NCBI GenBank assembly: GCA_017515945.1
Contig: JAFWDX010000062.1
Coordinates: forward strand, 1 to 9,399
Reading direction: 5' to 3'
Length of the DNA: 9,399 nt
Origin: Blautia sp.
Lineage (GTDB): Bacteria > Bacillota > Clostridia > Lachnospirales > Lachnospiraceae
Shown: positions 6,546 to 9,399 of the stretch, piece by piece
Numbering within the stretch: the first letter of the stretch is position 1
Layout: each line of letters opens with the position of its first letter
The notes under the pieces: model-generated
The model's database searches: none
What the model saw: the letters and a program-made list of their open reading frames with translations, nothing else
What the model was told of the DNA's origin: nothing
Program-made: the position numbers and the translations under genes

Positions 6546-7663
6546 GCTTTTTCCCCCTTTTCCAGCTCCATGATCACTCTGTGTCCCTCGCCGCGCAGGC
6601 GCTGTGCCTGCCGGATCGCCTCACAGGTGTCGTCAGCCCGATAGCGCAGCACTGTGGCAGGCTCTTCCTCCGGAAACGAACCGGCTCCGCCCTCCAGCGC
6701 GGCCAGCAGGCTGTCCACCACGATGACAAAGCCCACGGAAGGGGCGTCCTTGCCGAAATGCTTAAGCAGCCGGTCATAACGGCCTCCCTTGATCAGAGGC
6801 TCTCCCGTCCCGTATGTATATCCCTGGAAAATAATGCCCGTGTAATACTGATATTTGCTCAGCATGCCAAAGTCAAAGGTCACATACCGGTCGTATCCGT
6901 ACGCTGTGAGGTAGGTGTGGATCTCTCTGAGCCGGTCGACGGCCGCCAGCGCCCGGGGATTATCCGTAAGGGACGCGGCTGTGTCCAGGATCTGCGCGGA
7001 GCCGAACATCTGGGGCAGCATAAAGAAGGCTTTCGCCGTCTTTTCATCGAATCCCGCCGAGCGTACCAGCTCCTCGACGGCATAATAATTCTTCTGGGAG
7101 ATCAGCTCCCGGAGCCGTTCCTCCGCTTCGCTGTCCAGATCCACCTCCTGCAGCAGGGATTTAAAATAGTCCACCTGCCCGATGCTGATCTGAAACTCCT
7201 TCAGGCCGGACGCCATCAGGCATTCCACGGCCATGGCCAGGATCTCCGCATCCGCCTGGGGTGAATCGTCCCCCATTTTTTCCACGCCCATCTGGGTCGT
7301 CTCCCTCAGACGTCCCTGGTAGCGGGAGGGATTGACGAATGCGTTGCCCGTATAGCACAGGTTGACCGGATGCTCATCCGGAGAGAAATGCGCAGCACAT
7401 GCCCTGGAAACGGACGGGGTAAAATCCGGGCGGAGAACCAGGGTATTGTTCTCCCTGTCAAAGAACTTATACAGCTCACTCGACGGGATCGTCCCGACCT
7501 CATTGCTGAAAACCTCAAAAAACTCAAATGACGGGGTCTCTATATCCGCAAAACCGTGCAGGGAAAAGACTCTGTGAAGGCGTTCTTCCAGATTCTTTTT
7601 CTGCACGCATTCAGTCCCGTATATATCCCGGACACCCTCCGGGGTATGAAAAATCCGCTGCAT
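6542..7663 (-). CDS. hisZ: ATP phosphoribosyltransferase regulatory subunit (HisZ)
   Basis: HisZ is a histidyl-tRNA synthetase paralogue without charging activity. It forms a complex with short HisG and carries feedback sensing. The 373-residue protein retains the class II fold: a motif-2-like stretch (LCYTGNAFVN...RLRETTQMG, about 102-126), the histidine-pocket segment KYQYYTGIIFQGY (270-282), and GGRYDRLLKHFG. In motif 3, where active HisRS has an arginine after GFxxxxD, this protein reads GFVIVVDSLL (Ser318). The anticodon-binding domain is reduced to about 40 residues. Both features separate it from a true HisRS. A TTG at 7672 opens the frame but touches the GGAGG directly, so the ATG at 7663, nine bases downstream of GGAGG, is the start. 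It is the first gene of the histidine cluster, after a 63-nt gap. Confidence 0.95.
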   Translation of the reverse strand: MQRIFHTPEGVRDIYGTECVQKKNLEERLHRVFSLHGFADIETPSFEFFEVFSNEVGTIPSSELYKFFDRENNTLVLRPDFTPSVSRACAAHFSPDEHPVNLCYTGNAFVNPSRYQGRLRETTQMGVEKMGDDSPQADAEILAMAVECLMASGLKEFQISIGQVDYFKSLLQEVDLDSEAEERLRELISQKNYYAVEELVRSAGFDEKTAKAFFMLPQMFGSAQILDTAASLTDNPRALAAVDRLREIHTYLTAYGYDRYVTFDFGMLSKYQYYTGIIFQGYTYGTGEPLIKGGRYDRLLKHFGKDAPSVGFVIVVDSLLAALEGGAGSFPEEEPATVLRYRADDTCEAIRQAQRLRGEGHRVIMELEKGEKA

Positions 7664-7672
7664 GTAGCGCAA

Positions 7673-7677
7673 CCTCC
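7673..7677 (-). promoter_or_regulatory. Shine-Dalgarno that fixes the hisZ start
   Basis: GGAGG is immediately followed by TTG (7672) and, after nine bases, by ATG (7663). Zero spacing rules out TTG, so the ATG is the real start. Confidence 0.75.
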
Positions 7678-7712
7678 AATATAATTATACAAATATGTAA
7701 GCACACACAAAA
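7678..7712 (-). promoter_or_regulatory. Probable promoter of the hisZGDB-hisIE-metY operon
   Basis: A perfect -10 hexamer TATAAT lies at 7689-7684 on the minus strand in an AT-rich patch within an otherwise GC-rich region. The -35 region at 17-bp spacing (7712-7707, TTTTGT) is poor and lies inside the REP-like element. Transcription would begin close to 7677, giving a leader of only about 15 nt with the ribosome site at its very 5' end. That leaves no space for a histidine T-box or attenuator, so control would have to be by promoter, by repressor or through HisZ feedback. Read-through from recU is also possible. Confidence 0.4.
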
Positions 7713-7730
7713 GGACCGTCCCTGTGTCAC
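7703..7730 (-). repeat. REP-like palindromic element overlapping the recU stop
   Basis: The minus strand contains TGACACA, then GGGACGGTCCTTTTGTGTG. This closely resembles a dispersed imperfect palindrome (TGACACAGGGGACGGTTCTTTTGTGTCA type, in two parts ending GTGTC) that I recall from many Firmicutes and other genomes and associate with REP/IS200-like transposases. The TGACACA end contains the recU stop codon (7727-7729), and the ACACA and TGTGT arms can pair. The identification is from memory and only one copy is in the window. Confidence 0.45.
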
Positions 7731-8260
7731 TGACGCCTGTCAAGGTCCGCCGCGATGCCTTCCAGATAAGGGACCAGAAACCCGCTGTGCAGCGGCAGAA
7801 AACGGTCCGGCTTTAACTCATCCACCCGGAAGCTTTTTCGGCCGCCGGAGAGCATCCTTTCCCAGAAGGGCAGGAATTCGTCCAGCGGAAGATAATAAAA
7901 ACGGTCCAGCTGACTGAAAAACAGCAGGAGGAACGCGATTCCCCCCTGCTTTTCAAAGTCCTTCATAAACTGTACCTGATGCGGATGGACATTGGCCAGG
8001 GGAAAGGTCTGCGTGCCGCATTCCTTTGCGTCAAAGCTGACGGGAATCCCCTGAACGGCGCCGATATAATCCACGGTACTCTGCTGTTCAAAATAAGCCA
8101 GCGTGATATGCCGGGTTTCCTTGTCCATCCGCACCGGCGTGATCGGTGTCGGGATCTTCTGGATCAGAGCCAGTCCTTTTTCACGGTACTGCTCATTCGT
8201 GCGGTTGATCAGCTCCTCCAGCGTGGATCCCCGCAGCCCCCGGCTGCTCCATGTCGCCAT
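7727..8260 (-). CDS. recU: Holliday junction resolvase RecU
   Basis: RecU is the Firmicute Holliday junction resolvase, a PD-(D/E)xK nuclease that cuts four-way junctions in recombinational repair and chromosome segregation. The 177-residue protein shows the family pattern in order: RGLRGSTLEELINRTNEQY (7-25) with E16; KIPTPITPVRMD; AYFEQQSTVDYIG with D64; SFDAKECGTQTFPL with D77 and K79; VHPHQVQFM; and QGGIAFLLLFF. The second acidic residue is Asp (DAK) where Bacillus proteins, as I recall, have Glu (EAK). This conservative change should keep metal binding. It is a little shorter than the roughly 200-residue Bacillus protein. It starts 8 nt after the lepB stop with a weak AAGG site, so coupling to lepB is likely. 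In B. subtilis recU precedes ponA; no penicillin-binding protein follows it here. Confidence 0.94.
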   Translation of the reverse strand: MATWSSRGLRGSTLEELINRTNEQYREKGLALIQKIPTPITPVRMDKETRHITLAYFEQQSTVDYIGAVQGIPVSFDAKECGTQTFPLANVHPHQVQFMKDFEKQGGIAFLLLFFSQLDRFYYLPLDEFLPFWERMLSGGRKSFRVDELKPDRFLPLHSGFLVPYLEGIAADLDRRQ

Positions 8261-8268
8261 GGCCGGCC

Positions 8269-8859
8269 TTACTCGGAGATCTTAGGACTCCGGAAGATCT
8301 TCGGACGCGGGAAGTAACGGAAGAGGGCCTTGCCGACGATCTGGTCAAAGGTCACATAGGTATTCTCCCAGAATCGGGAGTCCTTGGAATTGTTCCGGTT
8401 GTCTCCCAGCATAAAATAACAGCCTTCCGGTACCTTATACACACCGGTGTGACGCGGATTGTCATAGGTTCCCGCCTCCGGCTCCCGGATAAAGGAATCT
8501 TCCAGCTCCTCTCCGTTGGCATAGACCTTACCGTCCCTGATCTCGATCTCATCTCCGGGCAGGCCGATGATGCGCTTGATAAACAACTCTTTTTCGTTGT
8601 CCGGATACCGGAAGATCACGATGTCATACCGCTCCGGATCCCTCATCTTTTTTGTGATGAGATCCTTTCCGAAAAAGTCCAGATTGATTCCATAAGCCAC
8701 CCGCAGGCCAAAGATCCGGTCCTTGGTCATGATCGTATTTTCCATGGAGGCGGACGGGATCTTGGCGTTGATCAGGATCACGCCGTCGATCACGATGACG
8801 CTGACGGCAACGATCAGGATCAGCTTGACGTATTCCCAAATGGTTTGCCAGATTTTCAT
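8269..8859 (-). CDS. lepB: Signal peptidase I (LepB)
   Basis: This membrane-anchored serine protease removes signal peptides from exported proteins at the outer face of the cytoplasmic membrane. The 196-residue protein has one N-terminal membrane segment (about residues 10-31, YVKLILIVAVSVIVIDGVIL) followed by the catalytic domain. Box B is PSASMENT with nucleophile Ser38; box D is FIKRIIGLPGD with general base Lys95; box E is GDNRNNSKDSRFW. This is the small single-anchor Gram-positive type. The frame opens at a GTG (8871), but the final G of AAGGAG (8876-8871) is part of that GTG, so it cannot be used; the ATG at 8859, eleven bases after AAGGAG, is the start. It lies 41 nt after the pseudouridine synthase gene and 8 nt before recU, so the three are likely one transcript. 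Confidence 0.96.
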   Translation of the reverse strand: MKIWQTIWEYVKLILIVAVSVIVIDGVILINAKIPSASMENTIMTKDRIFGLRVAYGINLDFFGKDLITKKMRDPERYDIVIFRYPDNEKELFIKRIIGLPGDEIEIRDGKVYANGEELEDSFIREPEAGTYDNPRHTGVYKVPEGCYFMLGDNRNNSKDSRFWENTYVTFDQIVGKALFRYFPRPKIFRSPKISE

Positions 8860-8870
8860 AGGCTTTGTCA

Positions 8871-8876
8871 CTCCTT
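8871..8876 (-). promoter_or_regulatory. Shine-Dalgarno that fixes the lepB start
   Basis: AAGGAG overlaps the GTG at 8871 and lies eleven bases before ATG at 8859. The overlap excludes GTG as start codon and supports the 196-residue product. The rest of the 41-nt gap upstream shows no convincing promoter or terminator. Confidence 0.65.
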
Positions 8877-8900
8877 CGCACTTCTTGTCATGGTTTGCAG

Positions 8901-9399
8901 CTATCTTTGTTCCATAAAGGGCATACCCGGCTGGCCGGGAAAATCCGCCGGTACGGGCGCCGTAAATGCCCGCCCGGATAAAGGCTCCAGGATCCCGTCC
9001 GCCGGATCAAACGTAACCCTCCAGGCATGGAGGAGCTGGCGGTTTACGCCATACCTCTTCCGGTAGAATTGGTTCCGCTTTTCATCCCCGTATTTGGCGT
9101 CGCCGATCAGCGGATGTCCGATCGAGGCCAGATGGGCCCGGATCTGATGCGTCCTGCCGGTGATCAGTTCCACCTCCAGCCACGTGGCATCCTCTGCGGC
9201 CGCCAGCGGCCGGTATCCGGTCTCGATCCTGGACAGGCCCGGACCGGGACTTTGCTGTATGATTACTTTATTACGTTTTTGATCTTTTTGCAAATACCCG
9301 CAGATATTTTGGGAATGTGTGACAGTTCCGCAGACCAGGCAAAGATAATATTTGTGCACTCTGCGTTCCTTAAGTATCTGAGAAAGCGCCTGCAGACCC
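8901..9399 (-). CDS. RluA-family RNA pseudouridine synthase, N-terminus cut by window edge
   Basis: The last 165 residues and a TAG stop are present; the frame stays open to the right edge, so the start, any S4 domain and the catalytic HRLDxxTSG aspartate are outside. The enzyme isomerises specific uridines in ribosomal or transfer RNA. Evidence includes QALSQILKERRVHKYYLCLVCG, matching the segment after the catalytic core; the conserved family motif GRTHQIRAH...IGHPLIGDAKYG (about residues 81-105); and NRQLLHAWRVTFDP near the end. Which member (RluB, C, D or other) and which uridine cannot be told from this fragment, so no symbol is given. An internal GTG at 9359 opens a 152-residue reading frame, but homology continues upstream of it. 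It is followed by lepB after 41 nt. Confidence 0.93.
   Translation of the reverse strand, partial: GLQALSQILKERRVHKYYLCLVCGTVTHSQNICGYLQKDQKRNKVIIQQSPGPGLSRIETGYRPLAAAEDATWLEVELITGRTHQIRAHLASIGHPLIGDAKYGDEKRNQFYRKRYGVNRQLLHAWRVTFDPADGILEPLSGRAFTAPVPADFPGQPGMPFMEQR

Noticed and set aside
3308..7721. The 9-mer GGACCGTCC shared by the hisIE palindrome and the REP-like element
   Set aside because: Nine bases shared between two GC-rich hairpins are not enough to argue common origin, and the flanks differ.
7664..7726. Histidine T-box or attenuator ahead of hisZ
   Set aside because: The gap is 63 nt and the likely leader about 15 nt, too short for a T-box; no run of histidine codons in a leader peptide is present.
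7703..7730. Intrinsic terminator after recU
   Set aside because: The palindrome has a weak, bulged stem and the T-run lies within the second arm rather than after it.
8441..8452. Short palindrome CACACCGGTGTG in lepB
   Set aside because: It is 12 bp, inside coding sequence and of a size expected by chance; nothing around it suggests function.
8868..8891. Seven-residue leader peptide (MTRSAKE) before lepB
   Set aside because: It has no ribosome site and no regulatory structure nearby; an ATG followed by a stop at this spacing is common by chance.
6530..9066. Plus-strand open frames opposite hisZ (6530-7264) and lepB (8251-9066)
   Set aside because: They are antisense to securely identified genes, the translations look like shadow sequence, and no promoter or ribosome site is seen.

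Overview
The window is nine genes, all on the minus strand, packed with almost no spare DNA. It reads right to left. The gene set points to a Firmicute, most likely a fairly GC-rich member of the Clostridia/Lachnospiraceae. The evidence is a short-form HisG with its HisZ partner, a RecU-type Holliday junction resolvase, strong GGAGG ribosome sites, and an uncharacterised radical SAM protein (TIGR03960-like, in my reading) typical of clostridia. The lineage is inferred from memory of these families; no search was run.

Layout in order of transcription. At the right edge (9399-8901) is the C-terminal part of an RluA-family pseudouridine synthase, followed after 41 nt by signal peptidase I (lepB, 8859-8269) and after 8 nt by recU (8260-7727). 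A 63-nt gap (7664-7726) then holds a REP-like hairpin element that overlaps the recU stop codon, plus a probable promoter. Next comes a tight histidine cluster: hisZ (7663-6542), hisG (6545-5910, 4-nt overlap), hisD (5895-4549), hisB (4552-3965, 4-nt overlap) and hisIE (3945-2629). After an 18-nt gap follows an O-acetylhomoserine sulfhydrylase (metY-like, 2610-1312), and 16 nt later the radical SAM gene (1295 to the left edge, incomplete). No stretch of 300 bases lacks a gene.

Functionally, HisZ+HisG carry out step 1 of histidine synthesis, HisIE steps 2 and 3, HisB the IGP dehydratase step and HisD the last two oxidations. HisH, HisA, HisF and HisC are absent from the window, as is histidinol-phosphate phosphatase, so they must be encoded elsewhere. 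MetY appears to be co-transcribed with the histidine genes.

The most interesting points are: (1) HisIE carries an extra N-terminal domain of about 230 residues that looks like a HisF/HisA barrel whose catalytic aspartates are lost; (2) hisD has a 14-codon in-frame extension containing an inverted repeat flanked by 9-nt direct repeats, placed directly before the hisB ribosome site and similar to the hisB-hisIE junction; (3) a REP-like element sits at the hisZ promoter; (4) a perfect 22-bp palindrome lies inside hisIE. I see no clearly new multi-gene system, phage, CRISPR array, insertion sequence or RNA gene here.
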